A stretch of 64,000 bases of DNA from Burkholderiales bacterium (GCA_021414305.1 JAIOOS010000007.1:62001-126000); one strand, 5' to 3'. Positions 10,480 to 20,604 are shown, numbered from the stretch's first letter. A program made the numbers and translations. Notes: generated by a model from the letters alone, not told the origin.

Positions 10480-10510
10480 AAACAAAAAGCCCGCCGAATG
10501 GCGGGCTCTT
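10480..10510 (-). terminator. Rho-independent terminator of icd
   Basis: Stem AGCCCGCC (10488-10495) pairs with GGCGGGCT (10500-10507) around a GAAT loop; read on the minus strand it ends in TTTTTGTTTG. It stands about 20 bases after the icd stop and before clpS, so it separates the two transcripts. Confidence 0.85.
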
Positions 10511-10529
10511 TCGGCCGGAGCGGGGCCGG

Positions 10530-11783
10530 TCACATGTGGTCGATCATCACCTGGCCGAAGCCCGAGCACGACACCTGGGTCGCGCCGTCCATCAGCCGGG
10601 CGAAGTCGTAGGTGACCTTCTTCGACAGGATCGACTTCTCCATCGAGCTGATGATCAGGTCGGCGGCCGCCGTCCAGCCCATGTGGCGCAGCATCATCTC
10701 GGCCGAAAGGATCTCCGAGCCGGGGTTGACGTAGTCCTTGCCGGCGTACTTGGGCGCCGTGCCGTGGGTCGCCTCGAACATCGCGACAGAGTCGCTCATG
10801 TTCGCGCCCGGGGCGATGCCGATACCGCCGACCTGTGCCGCCAGGGCGTCAGAGACGTAGTCGCCGTTGAGGTTCAGGGTGGCGATCACCGAGTACTCGG
10901 CCGGACGCAGCAGGATCTGCTGGAGGAAGGCGTCGGCGATGACGTCCTTGACCACGATCTCCTTGCCGTTCTTCGGGTTCTTGAACTTGCTCCACGGGCC
11001 GCCGTCGACCAGCTCGGCGCCGAATTCCTTCGCCGCCAGGGCGTAGCCCCAGTCGCGGAAGCCCCCTTCGGTGAACTTCATGATGTTGCCCTTGTGCACC
11101 AGCGTCACCGAGGGCTTGTCGTTGTCGATGGCGTACTGCAGCGCCTTCCTTACCAGTCGCTCGGTGCCTTCGCGCGAGACCGGCTTGATGCCGATACCGG
11201 AGGTGTTCGGAAAGCGGATCTTCTTGACGCCGAACTCTTCCTGCAGGATCTTGATGAGCTTCTTCGCCTTCTCGCTCTCGGCCTCGAACTCGATGCCGGC
11301 GTAGATGTCCTCCGAGTTCTCGCGGAAGATGACCATGTTGGTCTTCTCCGGCGCCTTCACCGGCGAGGGCACGCCCTTGAAGTACTGGATCGGCCGCAGG
11401 CACACGTAGAGGTCGAGCTCCTGGCGCAGCGCCACGTTGAGCGAGCGGATGCCGCCGCCCACCGGCGTGGTCAGCGGACCCTTGATCGAGACCACGTAGT
11501 CCTTCACCGCCTCGAGCGTCTCGGGCGGGAGCCAGACGTCGGGACCGTAGACCTTGGTCGACTTCTCGCCGGCGTAGACCTCCATCCAGTGGATCTTCTT
11601 CTTGCCGCCGTAGGCCTTGGCGACCGCGGCGTCGACGACCTTGATCATCACCGGGGTGATGTCGGCGCCGGTGCCGTCGCCCTCGATGAAGGGGATGATC
11701 GGCTGGTCGGGGACGACCAGCGAGTAGTCGGCGTTGACCTTGATCTTCTGCCCGCCTTCGGGCACCTTGATGTGTTGATACAT
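10530..11783 (-). CDS. icd: NADP-dependent isocitrate dehydrogenase
   Basis: Oxidative decarboxylation of isocitrate to 2-oxoglutarate in the TCA cycle. The 417-residue product matches E. coli-type Icd in length and motifs: [17 protein letters not shown], the substrate loop [23 protein letters not shown] with the regulatory serine region, [34 protein letters not shown], and [38 protein letters not shown] carries the cofactor-binding segment. A GGAGA Shine-Dalgarno precedes ATG 11783. The gene is divergent from the DUF192 gene across 70 bases, in which TAGAAT on the minus strand (complement of 11832-11837) could be a -10 box. Confidence 0.97.
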   Translation of the reverse strand: MYQHIKVPEGGQKIKVNADYSLVVPDQPIIPFIEGDGTGADITPVMIKVVDAAVAKAYGGKKKIHWMEVYAGEKSTKVYGPDVWLPPETLEAVKDYVVSIKGPLTTPVGGGIRSLNVALRQELDLYVCLRPIQYFKGVPSPVKAPEKTNMVIFRENSEDIYAGIEFEAESEKAKKLIKILQEEFGVKKIRFPNTSGIGIKPVSREGTERLVRKALQYAIDNDKPSVTLVHKGNIMKFTEGGFRDWGYALAAKEFGAELVDGGPWSKFKNPKNGKEIVVKDVIADAFLQQILLRPAEYSVIATLNLNGDYVSDALAAQVGGIGIAPGANMSDSVAMFEATHGTAPKYAGKDYVNPGSEILSAEMMLRHMGWTAAADLIISSMEKSILSKKVTYDFARLMDGATQVSCSGFGQVMIDHM

Positions 11784-11853
11784 GAAAATGGATCTCCGCT
11801 GGCTACTGCCGTGGTGGAATGCTTGCCGGAAATTCTATGTCGGATGAAGAACG

Positions 11854-12306
11854 ATGAATGACAGACTCCCTGCGACCCTCGCCGCTCTCGCCCTGGCGGG
11901 CCTCGCCGCTGCCGCTTTCGCGCAGGACGCTCCGCAGTCGCTGCCGAAGATCCGCCTCAACGCCGGCATCCACAACATCGATGCGCAGGTCGCGCAGACG
12001 CCGGAGCAGCGCGAGACCGGGCTCATGTTCCGGCCGTCCATGCCGGCCAACGAGGGCATGCTGTTCACCTTCGAGCGCCCGGCCCAGCAGTGCTTCTGGA
12101 TGAAGAACACGCTGATTCCGCTCGACGCTGCCTTCGTCGACGACAGCGGCGCGATCGTCAACATCGAGCACATGAAGCCGCAGACGCTCGACGGCCACTG
12201 CTCGGAAAAGCCGGTCCGCTACGTCCTCGAGATGAACGACGGCTGGTTCGCAAAGCGCGGCATCAAGCCGGGCTTCAAGCTGAAGGGCGCCCCCTGGGCG
12301 CCCTGA
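11854..12306 (+). CDS. Exported DUF192 family protein
   Basis: A 150-residue DUF192 protein with signal peptide (LPATLAALALAGLAAAAFA, cleavage near AFAQ). The conserved DUF192 features are RETGLMFRPSMPANEGMLF, CFWMKNTLIPLDAAF and the C-terminal RYVLEMNDGWFAKRGIKPG. The function of the family is unknown; it is widespread as small periplasmic or membrane-anchored proteins. It stands alone between icd and convergent sodB. Confidence 0.9.
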   Translation: MNDRLPATLAALALAGLAAAAFAQDAPQSLPKIRLNAGIHNIDAQVAQTPEQRETGLMFRPSMPANEGMLFTFERPAQQCFWMKNTLIPLDAAFVDDSGAIVNIEHMKPQTLDGHCSEKPVRYVLEMNDGWFAKRGIKPGFKLKGAPWAP

Positions 12307-12328
12307 CCTCCGCTCGCCGCGGCGGAGG
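12307..12328. terminator. Possible hairpin between convergent DUF192 gene and sodB
   Basis: A 7-bp stem CCTCCGC/GCGGAGG with an 8-base loop occupies the short gap directly after the DUF192 stop. There is no U-tract on either strand, so termination is only a guess from position. Confidence 0.35.
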
Positions 12329-12339
12329 AAGCCTCGATC

Positions 12340-12921
12340 TCAGGCGAAGTTCTTCGCCGCGAAATCCCAGTTGACCAGCGAGCCGAGGAAGGCCTCGGCC
12401 CACTTCGGCCGGGCGTTCCGGTAGTCGATGTAGTAGGCGTGCTCCCAGACGTCGATCGTCAGCAGCGCCTTGTCGGCGGTGGTGAGCGGCGTGCCCGCGG
12501 CGCCCATGTTGACGATGTCGACGCTGCCGTCGGCCTTCTTCACCAGCCAGGTCCAGCCGGAGCCGAAGTTGCCGACCGCGCTCTTCTGGAAAGCTTCCTT
12601 GAAGGCGGCGTAGCCGCCCCACTTGGCCTTGATCGCGTCGCCCAGCGCCCCGCCCGGCTCGCCGCCGCCGCCCGGCTTCATGCAGTTCCAGAGAAAGGTG
12701 TGGTTCCAGATCTGGGCGGCGTTGTTGTAGATGCCACCGGTCGCCTTCTTGACGATGTCCTCGAGCGCCATCGACTCGAACTCGGTGCCCTTCTGCAGGT
12801 TGTTCAGGTTGTCGACGTAGGCCTTGTGGTGCTTGCCGTAGTGGTACTCGAGCGTTTCCTTGCTCAGGCTCGGCTGAAGGGCATCCATCGCGTAGGGCAG
12901 CGGGGGCAGGGTGTGTTCCAT
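12340..12921 (-). CDS. sodB: Superoxide dismutase, iron type
   Basis: Dismutes superoxide to hydrogen peroxide and oxygen in the cytoplasm. The 193-residue protein has the four metal ligands at about H27 ([11 protein letters not shown] region), H74 (IWNHTFLW), D157 and H161 ([13 protein letters not shown]). The [14 protein letters not shown] and FGSGWTWLV signatures and the Gly/Gln arrangement favour the Fe form. ATG 12919-12921 follows an AGAGGAA-type ribosome binding site. Convergent with the DUF192 gene; separated from xseA by 85 bases. Confidence 0.96.
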   Translation of the reverse strand: MEHTLPPLPYAMDALQPSLSKETLEYHYGKHHKAYVDNLNNLQKGTEFESMALEDIVKKATGGIYNNAAQIWNHTFLWNCMKPGGGGEPGGALGDAIKAKWGGYAAFKEAFQKSAVGNFGSGWTWLVKKADGSVDIVNMGAAGTPLTTADKALLTIDVWEHAYYIDYRNARPKWAEAFLGSLVNWDFAAKNFA

Positions 12922-12955
12922 GTCGTTCCTCTCGGGCAGTGGGCGTTTCGGCAAG

Positions 12956-12961
12956 ATTGTA
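12956..12961 (-). promoter_or_regulatory. Likely -10 box of sodB
   Basis: TACAAT on the minus strand, 35 bases before the sodB ATG, in a CCTACAAT context frequent in GC-rich betaproteobacterial promoters. No clear -35 hexamer is visible. Confidence 0.4.
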
Positions 12962-13006
12962 GGCAGCTTGAACCGGCGGCACGCGGCGTGCCCGCGTGCG
13001 CCGAGC

Positions 13007-14308
13007 TCAAGCCGCCGGGGCGGCAGGATGGATCGTGCGAACCTCGAGGCCGGCATCGCCATCGTGCAGGGTTGCGCGCAGCGGCTGGCCCGGCCGGAGC
13101 CCGGCCACCGAGGACACGGCGTGGCCATCGGCGTCGCGCAGCAGGGCATAGCCGCGCGCCAGCACCCGGCTCGGATCGACCGCCTGCAGGCGGATCGCCG
13201 CCGACTCGACACGCCCCACATGGAGCGCGATCGTCCGGGCGAGCAGCGTGTGCGCTCGCGTGGCGCGCGCGTCGATCGTCGCAACGCGCCGCGTCAGCTC
13301 GCGCCGTGTCGCGGCGGCCAGACGCTGCGCCAGCAGGTCGAGACCGTGGCCGCGACGGGCGACGCCCTCGCCCGGCCGCGCCAGGCGCAGCGCGATCCGG
13401 TCCAGGCGCTGCGCCTCGCGCTCGAGGCCGGCATGCATGCGCCGGCCGAGCGCCAGCGCGTTGGCGTCGAGCTGCTCCTCCGCCGGCCGGGTGGCCGGGG
13501 CGACCAGCTCGGCCGCGGCGGTGGGCGTCGGCGCGCGCAGGTCGGCGGCAAGGTCGGCCAGGGTCACGTCGGTCTCGTGACCGACACCGCTCACGACCGG
13601 CATCGGCGCAGAGCGAAGGGCACGCACGACGCGCTCGTCGTTGAAGGCCCAGAGGTCCTCGAGCGAGCCGCCGCCTCGACAGACGATGAGCACGTCCACT
13701 TCGTTGCGCGCGGCCGCGGCGGAGATCGCTTCGCACAGGGCCGCCGGCGCCTCGGCGCCCTGAACCAGGCTCGGATAGACGACCACGCGAACGTGCGGCG
13801 AGCGCCGCTCGAGCGTGGTGGCGACGTCGTGCAGGGCCGCGCCGGCGAGCGAGGTGACGACGCCGACCGCCCGTGGGAACACGGGCAGCGAGCGCTTGGC
13901 CGCAACGTCGAACAGCCCTTCGCCTTCGAGCAGCGCCTTCAGCCTCAGGAAGCGCTCGTACAACGCGCCCGCGCCGCTGCGCTGCATCGCCTCGACGACG
14001 AACTGCAATTCGCCGCGCGGCTCGTAAACCGCCAGGCGACCGCGCAGCTCGACCGCGTCACCCTCTCGTGGCAGCCAGCCGGCAAGCTGCGCCGCCCGGC
14101 GGAACATGGCGCAGCGCAGCGCAGCGCCACCCTCGGGGTCCTTCAGGTTGAAGTAGCAGTGGCCGCTGGCGGCGCGGTTGAAGCCGGAAATCTCGCCGCG
14201 CACCGTGCACGCCCCGAATCCGCTGTCGACGACTTCGGCAACGGCCGCGATGAGCGCGCCAACGCTCCAGACCCTGCGGCCGGGAAGCGCGCCGACGGGC
14301 TCATTCAT
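13007..14308 (-). CDS. xseA: Exodeoxyribonuclease VII large subunit
   Basis: Catalytic subunit of the ssDNA exonuclease ExoVII. The 433-residue product starts with an OB-fold ([22 protein letters not shown]), has the nuclease core [20 protein letters not shown] and [19 protein letters not shown] followed by [28 protein letters not shown] motifs, then a long Arg/Ala-rich coiled-coil region and the C-terminal [15 protein letters not shown] segment. I chose ATG 14308 because it starts directly before the OB fold; an open extension of 38 residues upstream lacks conserved sequence. The xseB partner is not in this window. Confidence 0.95.
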   Translation of the reverse strand: MNEPVGALPGRRVWSVGALIAAVAEVVDSGFGACTVRGEISGFNRAASGHCYFNLKDPEGGAALRCAMFRRAAQLAGWLPREGDAVELRGRLAVYEPRGELQFVVEAMQRSGAGALYERFLRLKALLEGEGLFDVAAKRSLPVFPRAVGVVTSLAGAALHDVATTLERRSPHVRVVVYPSLVQGAEAPAALCEAISAAAARNEVDVLIVCRGGGSLEDLWAFNDERVVRALRSAPMPVVSGVGHETDVTLADLAADLRAPTPTAAAELVAPATRPAEEQLDANALALGRRMHAGLEREAQRLDRIALRLARPGEGVARRGHGLDLLAQRLAAATRRELTRRVATIDARATRAHTLLARTIALHVGRVESAAIRLQAVDPSRVLARGYALLRDADGHAVSSVAGLRPGQPLRATLHDGDAGLEVRTIHPAAPAA

Positions 14309-14677
14309 CGGCAAAGCCAGCGCCGGCGCGGGCTGACAACTCCACAGCCGCGCCAATACTGGCCTGGCGCGGCGAGATGCCCCGCAAGCCCGCACCAGAC
14401 CGATGCAACATGTTGATTTCAAACACTTTTATTCTGCTCAAAGTTTCAGCAATCTCTTCTGCGATGCGCCACGGCTCAGGCTGGAGAGCGATTCGGTCCA
14501 GTTGTCCACAAAGTTGTCCACGGGATTGGTGGACGACTTTCGCGGCTCCGGGCGAGCACTCGGGCGCGTCGCTTGCATAGCAGAGGTCAGCTGCCCAAAC
14601 ACCCTTCGTCGCCACGCCATAATCCGCGCGCAGCGGAACTCACGGCGGTCCCAGGGCGGCCACAGGAAAGGGCCTGA
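14309..14677. other. Gene-free divergent region between xseA and exbB
   Basis: This 369-base gap holds no convincing gene. Line-by-line inspection shows a marked AT-rich patch at 14401-14460 (about 35% GC against about 70% around it) and the repeat cluster at 14502-14539 (separate entry). CATAAT at 14618-14623 could be a -10 box for exbB. The short open frames in it have no recognisable product, no good start context and inappropriate codon use. Confidence 0.7.
14502..14539. repeat. TTGTCCAC direct repeats plus inverted copy
   Basis: TTGTCCAC occurs at 14502-14509 and again at 14514-14521, twelve bases apart. The second copy, extended to AAGTTGTCCAC (14511-14521), is matched by an inverted copy GTGGACGACTT (14529-14539) with one mismatch and a 7-base spacer. 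The nonamer TTGTCCACA (14502-14510) differs at one position from the DnaA box TTATCCACA. It could be an operator for xseA or exbB or a DnaA-binding site; nothing decides between these. Confidence 0.6.
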
Positions 14678-15319
14678 TTGCTTTCGATAATACAAGCGGC
14701 CGGATGGCCGATCTGGCCGCTGCTGATCTGCTCGATCGCGGCATTGACGGTGATCATCGAGCGGCTGACCAACCTGCGCGCCGTGCGCGTGGCGCCGCTG
14801 CGGTTGCTCGACGAGGTGATTTCCGTGACGCGGGCGCACCTTCCCGCCCCCGACGTGGTCAACAAGCTCGCCGACAACTCGGTGCTCGGCACCGTGCTCG
14901 CCGCCGGCCTGCGCGCGGTGATCGCCGATCCGCGCATCACCGAGGTCGCGCTGCGCAACGCCTTCGAGCAGGCCGGCCGCGCTGCCGTTCACCGGCTCGA
15001 GCGCTACCTCAACACCCTGGGAACGATCGCCTCGGCGGCGCCCCTGCTCGGCCTGATGGGCACGGTGATCGGCATGATCGAGATCTTCGGCTCTCAGGCG
15101 CCAACGGGCGGCAACAACCCGGCGCTGCTCGCCCACGGCATCTCGGTCGCGCTCTACAACACGGCGTTCGGCCTCATGATCGCGATTCCCGCCCTGATGT
15201 TCTATCGCTACTTCCGCGGTCTCGTCGACGCCTACACGCTCGACCTGGAACAGGCCTCCAACCGGATGGTGCCGCACCTGCTGCGCTTCGCGATGCCGCG
15301 ACCGGGCGCAGCCGGGTGA
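14678..15319 (+). CDS. exbB: MotA/TolQ/ExbB proton channel family protein
   Basis: Inner-membrane proton-channel subunit that, with ExbD, uses the proton motive force to energise an outer-membrane partner. The 213-residue protein has an N-terminal membrane helix (WPIWPLLICSIAALTVIIE), and the conserved ExbB core IASAAPLLGLMGTVIGMIEIF and ALYNTAFGLMIAIPALMFYRYF. The TTG start at 14678 gives the family N-terminus LSIIQAAGWPIWPL; no ATG fits. It begins a plus-strand run exbB-exbD-lpxK-Trm112-kdsB-adk, and this pair has no adjacent tonB, unlike the second set at 20585-23093. Confidence 0.9.
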   Translation: MLSIIQAAGWPIWPLLICSIAALTVIIERLTNLRAVRVAPLRLLDEVISVTRAHLPAPDVVNKLADNSVLGTVLAAGLRAVIADPRITEVALRNAFEQAGRAAVHRLERYLNTLGTIASAAPLLGLMGTVIGMIEIFGSQAPTGGNNPALLAHGISVALYNTAFGLMIAIPALMFYRYFRGLVDAYTLDLEQASNRMVPHLLRFAMPRPGAAG

Positions 15320-15344
15320 CGCTGGCGGCCTCGCTTTCGCGCCC

Positions 15345-15773
15345 ATGAACTTTCGCCGGCCCCGCCCCGAAGAGCCCGAGATCAACCTGATCCCGTTCAT
15401 CGACGTCCTGCTCGTCATCCTCATCTTCCTGATGCTGTCGACGACCTACTCGAAATTCACCGAGCTCCAGGTCGCGCTGCCGGTCGCCGATGCCGAGCAG
15501 GCGCGCGACCGGCCGCACGAGATCATCGTCGCCGTCGCCGCCGACGGCCGCTACGCGGTCAACCGCAAGCCCGTCGACGGACGCAGCGTCGACGCCCTGG
15601 CGGCGGAGCTGACCGCCGCCGCCGCCGGCTCCAGCGAAATGATGCTGATCGTCTCGGCCGACGCGACCGCGGCGCACCAGAGCGTCATCAACGTGATGGA
15701 CGCGGCGCGGCGCGCCGGCATCGCGAAACTGACGTTCGCGACCCAGTCGTCGAACGGCGGCCCCAAGCCCTGA
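15345..15773 (+). CDS. exbD: ExbD/TolR family biopolymer transport protein
   Basis: Partner of the ExbB just upstream. The 142-residue protein has a short cytoplasmic N-terminus (NFRRPRPEEPEINLIPFID), one membrane helix with the key proton-relay aspartate in the LIPFIDVLLVILIFLML segment, and a periplasmic domain ending in a VMDAARRAGIAKLTFAT motif typical of ExbD. The stop is three bases from the lpxK ATG, so it is coupled to lipid A synthesis. Confidence 0.92.
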   Translation: MNFRRPRPEEPEINLIPFIDVLLVILIFLMLSTTYSKFTELQVALPVADAEQARDRPHEIIVAVAADGRYAVNRKPVDGRSVDALAAELTAAAAGSSEMMLIVSADATAAHQSVINVMDAARRAGIAKLTFATQSSNGGPKP

Positions 15774-15776
15774 GTC

Positions 15777-16859
15777 ATGGGGCCGGCGGCGACGGCCAGG
15801 CCGCGCCGCGGCGCCAGCGACTCCCTGCAGCGGATCTGGGCTGGCCGGGGCGCGGCAAGCACTGCGCTGCTGCCGCTCTCCTGGGCCTACGAGGCGGTGA
15901 TCGACGTTCGCCGGCGGCTGTTCCGCGAAGGCGCGCTCGCCACCCATCCGTTGCCCGTCCCGGTGATCGTCGTCGGTAACCTGCTCGTCGGGGGCGCCGG
16001 CAAGACGCCGGCGGTGATCGCCATCTGCGCGCTTCTGCGCCGGGAAGGCCGCACGCCGGGCATCGTCTCCCGCGGCTACGGGCGCGAGGAGTCCGCGGTA
16101 CGGGCGGTCGGCAGCGAGAGCGATGCGCGCGAGGTCGGCGACGAGCCGCTGCTCCTCGCGCGCCGGACCGGCGCGCCGGTGTTCGTCGGCAGCGACCGGG
16201 TCGCGGCCTGTCACGCGCTGCTCCAGGCCCACCCCGGCGTCGACGTCATCGTCAGCGACGACGGACTGCAGCATCTCGCCCTCGGCCGCGACGTCGAGAT
16301 CCTCGTCTTCGACGATCGCGGCGCCGGCAACGGCCGTCTCCTGCCGGCCGGTCCCCTGCGCGAGCGCCTCCCGAGCCAGACGCGACCGGACCAGCTGGTG
16401 CTCTACAACGCAAGCGCCGCGTCGACGCCGCTGGCCGGATTCCTCGGCCATCGTGCGCTGAGCGGGGTGGCCGCGCTCGACGCCTGGTGGCGCGGCGCGC
16501 CCCCGAGCCCGACCGCGCTCGAGGCCCTGCGCGGCAAGACCGTGGTCGCCGCGGCGGGTCTGGCGCGGCCGGCGCCGTTCTTCGCGATGCTTCGCGAGCA
16601 CGGCCTCGAGGTCGTCGAGTTGCCCCTGCCCGACCACCACGACTTCCGCGCCCTGCCCTGGCCGGTGACGACCGGCGACGTCGTCATCAGCGAGAAGGAC
16701 GCGGTCAAGATCGATCCGACCCAGCGCTTCGGCTCGCGCATCTGGGTGGCGACGCTAGACTTCAGCCCCGAGCCCGCCTTCGAGCAGGCGCTCCTCGCCC
16801 TGCTTCCGCCCGCCCCGCCCGCCTCTCTTCCCGACCCGCATGGAAACCCGCCTGCTTGA
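15777..16859 (+). CDS. lpxK: Tetraacyldisaccharide 4'-kinase
   Basis: Phosphorylates the 4' position of the lipid A disaccharide at the inner membrane. The 360-residue product has the P-loop-like [19 protein letters not shown], the family motif [24 protein letters not shown] and [22 protein letters not shown] hydrophobic N-terminal stretch ([20 protein letters not shown]) is the usual membrane-interface helix. Its last 20 bases overlap the Trm112-like gene. Confidence 0.95.
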   Translation: MGPAATARPRRGASDSLQRIWAGRGAASTALLPLSWAYEAVIDVRRRLFREGALATHPLPVPVIVVGNLLVGGAGKTPAVIAICALLRREGRTPGIVSRGYGREESAVRAVGSESDAREVGDEPLLLARRTGAPVFVGSDRVAACHALLQAHPGVDVIVSDDGLQHLALGRDVEILVFDDRGAGNGRLLPAGPLRERLPSQTRPDQLVLYNASAASTPLAGFLGHRALSGVAALDAWWRGAPPSPTALEALRGKTVVAAAGLARPAPFFAMLREHGLEVVELPLPDHHDFRALPWPVTTGDVVISEKDAVKIDPTQRFGSRIWVATLDFSPEPAFEQALLALLPPAPPASLPDPHGNPPA

Positions 16860-17025
16860 GCTCCTGGTCTGCCCGATCTGCAAGGGTCCGCTGCAGCATT
16901 GGCGCCCACCGCTGCAGGAGCGCCAGGAGCTCGTCTGCAAGGCCGATCGCCTCGCCTTCCCGGTGCGCGACGGCATTCCGGTGATGCTCGAAGGCGAAGC
17001 GCGGGCCCTGCCCGTCGAAGACTGA
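16840..17025 (+). CDS. Trm112-family small protein (YcaR-like)
   Basis: A 61-residue protein of the Trm112/UPF0434 family. CPICKGPL near the N-terminus is the zinc-knuckle-like CxxC half, and [21 protein letters not shown] is the diagnostic C-terminal part. In proteobacteria this gene almost always lies between lpxK and kdsB, as here; its role is unproven, possibly an adaptor for a methyltransferase. ATG 16840 lies inside the end of lpxK. Confidence 0.93.
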   Translation: METRLLELLVCPICKGPLQHWRPPLQERQELVCKADRLAFPVRDGIPVMLEGEARALPVED

Positions 17026-17045
17026 GCGCGGTCGGGAGACCGGGC

Positions 17046-17819
17046 TTGTCGTTCGACGTCCTGATTCCCGCCCGGCTGGCCTCGACACGCCTGCCGGGCA
17101 AGCCGCTCGCCGACATCGGCGGGCTGCCGATGATCGTGCGCGTGGCTCGCCGCGCCGCGCAGTCGGCGGCGCGCTCGGTGACCGTGGCGGCCGACGACGC
17201 GAGCATCGTCGCCGCCTGCACCGCCCACGGCATCGCCGCGGTGCTCACCGGCCCGCATCACGCGAGCGGCAGCGACCGGCTCGCCGAGGCGGCACGGCTG
17301 CTCGGGTTCTCGGGCTCGCGGATCGTCGTCAACGTCCAGGGCGATGAGCCGATGCTCGACCCGGCGCTGATCGATGCCTGCGCCGCCCTGCTCGAGCGGC
17401 GCAGCGACTGCCCCATGAGCACCGCCGCGCATCCGATCGCCAGCGCCGCCGACTTCGCCAATCCGAACATCGTCAAGGTGGTGCTCGATGCGAGCGGCGC
17501 GGCGCTCTACTTCTCCCGCGCACCGATTCCCTGGCCGCGCGATCGGGCCGGCGCCTTGGACCCGTCATCGGGCCCTGCGCCGCTGCGCCACGTGGGCCTG
17601 TACGCCTATCGCGCCGAATTCCTGCAGCGCTATCCGCAGCTTCCGCCCAGTCCGCTCGAGACGATCGAGCAGCTCGAGCAGCTGCGCGTGCTCTGGCACG
17701 GCGAGCGCATCGCCGTGCACGTCGGTCACGGCGAGCCGGGCATCGGCATCGATACGCCGGCCGATCTGGAGGCCGCGCGCGCCCTGTTCGCGGCGAATGC
17801 CGGCGCGGGTTTTGCCTGA
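17046..17819 (+). CDS. kdsB: 3-deoxy-manno-octulosonate cytidylyltransferase
   Basis: Activates KDO to CMP-KDO for LPS core assembly. The 257-residue product begins [21 protein letters not shown], the nucleotide-binding signature, and contains [24 protein letters not shown] and [16 protein letters not shown] chose TTG 17046-17048, which starts right at the family N-terminus; there is no better ATG. It follows the Trm112 gene by 20 bases. Confidence 0.95.
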   Translation: MSFDVLIPARLASTRLPGKPLADIGGLPMIVRVARRAAQSAARSVTVAADDASIVAACTAHGIAAVLTGPHHASGSDRLAEAARLLGFSGSRIVVNVQGDEPMLDPALIDACAALLERRSDCPMSTAAHPIASAADFANPNIVKVVLDASGAALYFSRAPIPWPRDRAGALDPSSGPAPLRHVGLYAYRAEFLQRYPQLPPSPLETIEQLEQLRVLWHGERIAVHVGHGEPGIGIDTPADLEAARALFAANAGAGFA

Positions 17820-17858
17820 GCGCGGCAGCGCCGGCGTTCGCCGGAACGCCGCCTATGA

Positions 17859-18554
<696 letters not shown>

Positions 18555-18571
18555 CCTCAAGGAGACAGCAA

Positions 18572-19330
18572 GTGGAAATCGCGGGCAAGGTGTTCATCGT
18601 CACCGGCGGCGCATCGGGCCTCGGTGAAGGCACGGCGCGCATGCTCGCCGCGCACGGCGCCAAGGTCGTCGTCGCCGACCTCCAGGTCGAGCGCGGTCAG
18701 GCGGTCGCCGCCGAGATCGGCGGCGTCTTCGTCCGCTGCGACGTGAGCCAGGAGGCCGACGGCCAGCAGGCGGTCGCCGCTGCCCTGGCGCTCGGCAAGC
18801 TCGTCGGCCTGGTCAACTGCGCCGGCATCGCGCTCGGCATCAAGACGGTGGGCAAGGAAGGCGCGCATCCGCTCGCCTCGTTCAACAAGACGATCACCGT
18901 CAACCTGATCGGCAGCTTCAACATGATCCGCCTCGCCGCCGAGGCGATGTGCAGGAACGAGCCCGAGCCGACCGGCGAGCGCGGCGTGATGATCTCGACC
19001 GCGAGCGTCGCCGCCTACGACGGGCAGATGGGCCAGGCCGCGTACTCCGCGTCCAAGGGCGGCATCGTCGGCATGACCTTGCCGATCGCCCGCGACCTGG
19101 CGCGCAACGGCATCCGCAACATGACGATCGCGCCGGGCATCTTCGGCACGCCGATGATGTTCACCATGCCCGCCGAGCTGCAGCAGTCGCTGGCGGCGAG
19201 CGTGCCCTTCCCGAGCCGCCTGGGCACTCCCGCCGACTACGCCAAGCTGGTGCACCAGATCGTGACGAACGAAATGCTCAACGGCGAAGTCATCCGCCTC
19301 GACGGAGCGATCCGGCTGCCCCCTCGCTGA
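18572..19330 (+). CDS. SDR-family dehydrogenase, 3-hydroxyacyl-CoA dehydrogenase type 2-like
   Basis: A 252-residue classical short-chain dehydrogenase. It has the NAD-binding TGGASGLGEGTARMLAAHGA, the NAG-type motif as VNCAGIA, and the catalytic Ser and YxxxK in STASVAAYDGQMGQAAYSASKGG. The DLQ after the first strand (VVVADLQ) favours NAD. Overall pattern (PFPSRLGTPADYAKLV near the end) resembles the HSD17B10-like 3-hydroxyacyl-CoA or 2-methyl-3-hydroxybutyryl-CoA dehydrogenases of fatty acid or isoleucine breakdown. It starts at GTG 18572, 17 bases after adk, with AAGGAGA as ribosome binding site. Confidence 0.88.
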   Translation: MEIAGKVFIVTGGASGLGEGTARMLAAHGAKVVVADLQVERGQAVAAEIGGVFVRCDVSQEADGQQAVAAALALGKLVGLVNCAGIALGIKTVGKEGAHPLASFNKTITVNLIGSFNMIRLAAEAMCRNEPEPTGERGVMISTASVAAYDGQMGQAAYSASKGGIVGMTLPIARDLARNGIRNMTIAPGIFGTPMMFTMPAELQQSLAASVPFPSRLGTPADYAKLVHQIVTNEMLNGEVIRLDGAIRLPPR

Positions 19331-19334
19331 CGAA

Positions 19335-19352
19335 GCGGGCGGCGGCGCCCGC
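19335..19352. terminator. Possible hairpin between convergent SDR and TPR genes
   Basis: GCGGGCG/CGCCCGC forms a 7-bp stem with a 4-base loop in the 32-base gap between the converging stop codons. No U-tract follows on either strand. Confidence 0.35.
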
Positions 19353-19362
19353 CGCAGCGCCG

Positions 19363-20604
19363 TCAGGCGCTACGACGTGCGTAGAGGGACCAGAGACGCG
19401 CGAGGTCGGCGGTGCCGTCCGCTCCCTGAACGGTCTTGAACGTGGCCAGCGCCTTGGCCTTGTCGCCGGCCACGAGCTGGGCGATGCCGAGGTGCAGTTT
19501 GGCGTCCTCGGTGCGCTTCAGGCCGCCCTTGGCGATGCCTTGCTGCATGAGCTGCACGCCCTTGGCGGCCTGGCCGCTGTAGACGAGGTTCATGCCGGCC
19601 GAAACCAGCCCGTCGCCCGACTTCGCGGCCTGCGCCTGTTTCTCTTCCTCGGCGCGCGCGGCGGTGTCCTCGGCGAGCTTCTTCACGACCAGGTCGCGCA
19701 GCCGCTTGTGTCGCTCAGCCTCCTTGCCGGTGCCGAGCACGCCCGAGGCGAAGCCCTTGTCGACGACCTGCTTGCTTTCGGTCGGCAGCTCGGCCTGCAG
19801 GGCGAGCTGCGCCATCTCCATGAAGTCGGCCGGCGCCGTCATGCTGCCGGTGGCGAGCGAAAGGCGATAGGTGTCGAGCGACAGCCGGTCGGAGAACGAC
19901 GACTTGCGCTGCATCCGGCTCAGCAGGTCGACCCAGTACTCCTTCTTCGGGTAGTAGGTGACCAGCTTTTCCATCGCGAAGACATAGGCGTTGTTGTCGC
20001 CCTGCTTGGTCGCCGCATTGAGCAGGAGCTTCAGCCGGTCTTCGGGCGGGGCCGTGCCGCTGCGCTCGGCCGCGTTGATCTCGGCCATCAATTCCTTCGA
20101 GGCGCCGGAGAAGTCGCCGCTCAGGTACTGGCTCTGGATCAGCATCGTGCGGATCGCCGGGCTGGTGCCGCCTTCGCGGAAGTAGCGCTGGCTCCACTGC
20201 ATGGACTTGGCGTACTGCTGGGCGCGGTAGTAGCCGACGGCGATCGATTCGATCATGCGCACCTTGTCCGGGCCGGAGACCCGACCCGAGCCGCTCAGCG
20301 CCTCGAACGACTTGGCCGCGGTGTCGACCTCGCCGGCACCGGAGGCCGCGGCGATGCGCATGCGCTCTATCAGGAAGGTCTCGTTGGCATTGCGCGCACC
20401 CGCCGCCTCCGCCTCGCGCACCTTCGCGAGCGCCTCCTTGTAGCGCTGGGCCTTGATCAGCTCCTGGGCGGCCTGCAGCGGTTTGCCGATCTCCGGCCGG
20501 AGCTGCTCCTGCGCCACCACCGTGCCGCCGGCGAGAAGGCCGAAGGCGACCAGCGCGGCGCCGGCGACACGGCGCAGGCGACGGCTACTTGACGAACTGT
20601 TCAT
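19363..20604 (-). CDS. Exported TPR-like protein of the TonB/ExbBD operon
   Basis: A 413-residue protein with a signal peptide (LRRVAGAALVAFGLLAGGTVV, cleavage near VVAQ) followed by helical repeats: IKAQRYKEALAKVREAEAAG, AVGYYRAQQYAKSMQWSQRYF and a C-terminal MNLVYSGQAAKGVQLMQQGIA with AKLHLGIAQLVAGDKAKALATF, all TPR-like. It is probably periplasmic. Its start overlaps the end of the second exbD by 20 bases, so it belongs to the tonB-exbB-exbD-exbD operon. Such a protein at the end of a Ton operon suggests a scaffold for the transporter, but the role is not known. Confidence 0.85.
   Translation of the reverse strand: MNSSSSSRRLRRVAGAALVAFGLLAGGTVVAQEQLRPEIGKPLQAAQELIKAQRYKEALAKVREAEAAGARNANETFLIERMRIAAASGAGEVDTAAKSFEALSGSGRVSGPDKVRMIESIAVGYYRAQQYAKSMQWSQRYFREGGTSPAIRTMLIQSQYLSGDFSGASKELMAEINAAERSGTAPPEDRLKLLLNAATKQGDNNAYVFAMEKLVTYYPKKEYWVDLLSRMQRKSSFSDRLSLDTYRLSLATGSMTAPADFMEMAQLALQAELPTESKQVVDKGFASGVLGTGKEAERHKRLRDLVVKKLAEDTAARAEEEKQAQAAKSGDGLVSAGMNLVYSGQAAKGVQLMQQGIAKGGLKRTEDAKLHLGIAQLVAGDKAKALATFKTVQGADGTADLARLWSLYARRSA

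Noticed and set aside
14502..14539. Replication origin from the DnaA-like boxes
   Set aside because: Only one near-match to a DnaA box, no dnaA, dnaN, parAB or gidA genes nearby; too weak for an origin.
14403..14690. A small plus-strand frame in the xseA-exbB gap
   Set aside because: No homology recalled, no ribosome binding site, and composition shifts half way through; it also overlaps the exbB start.
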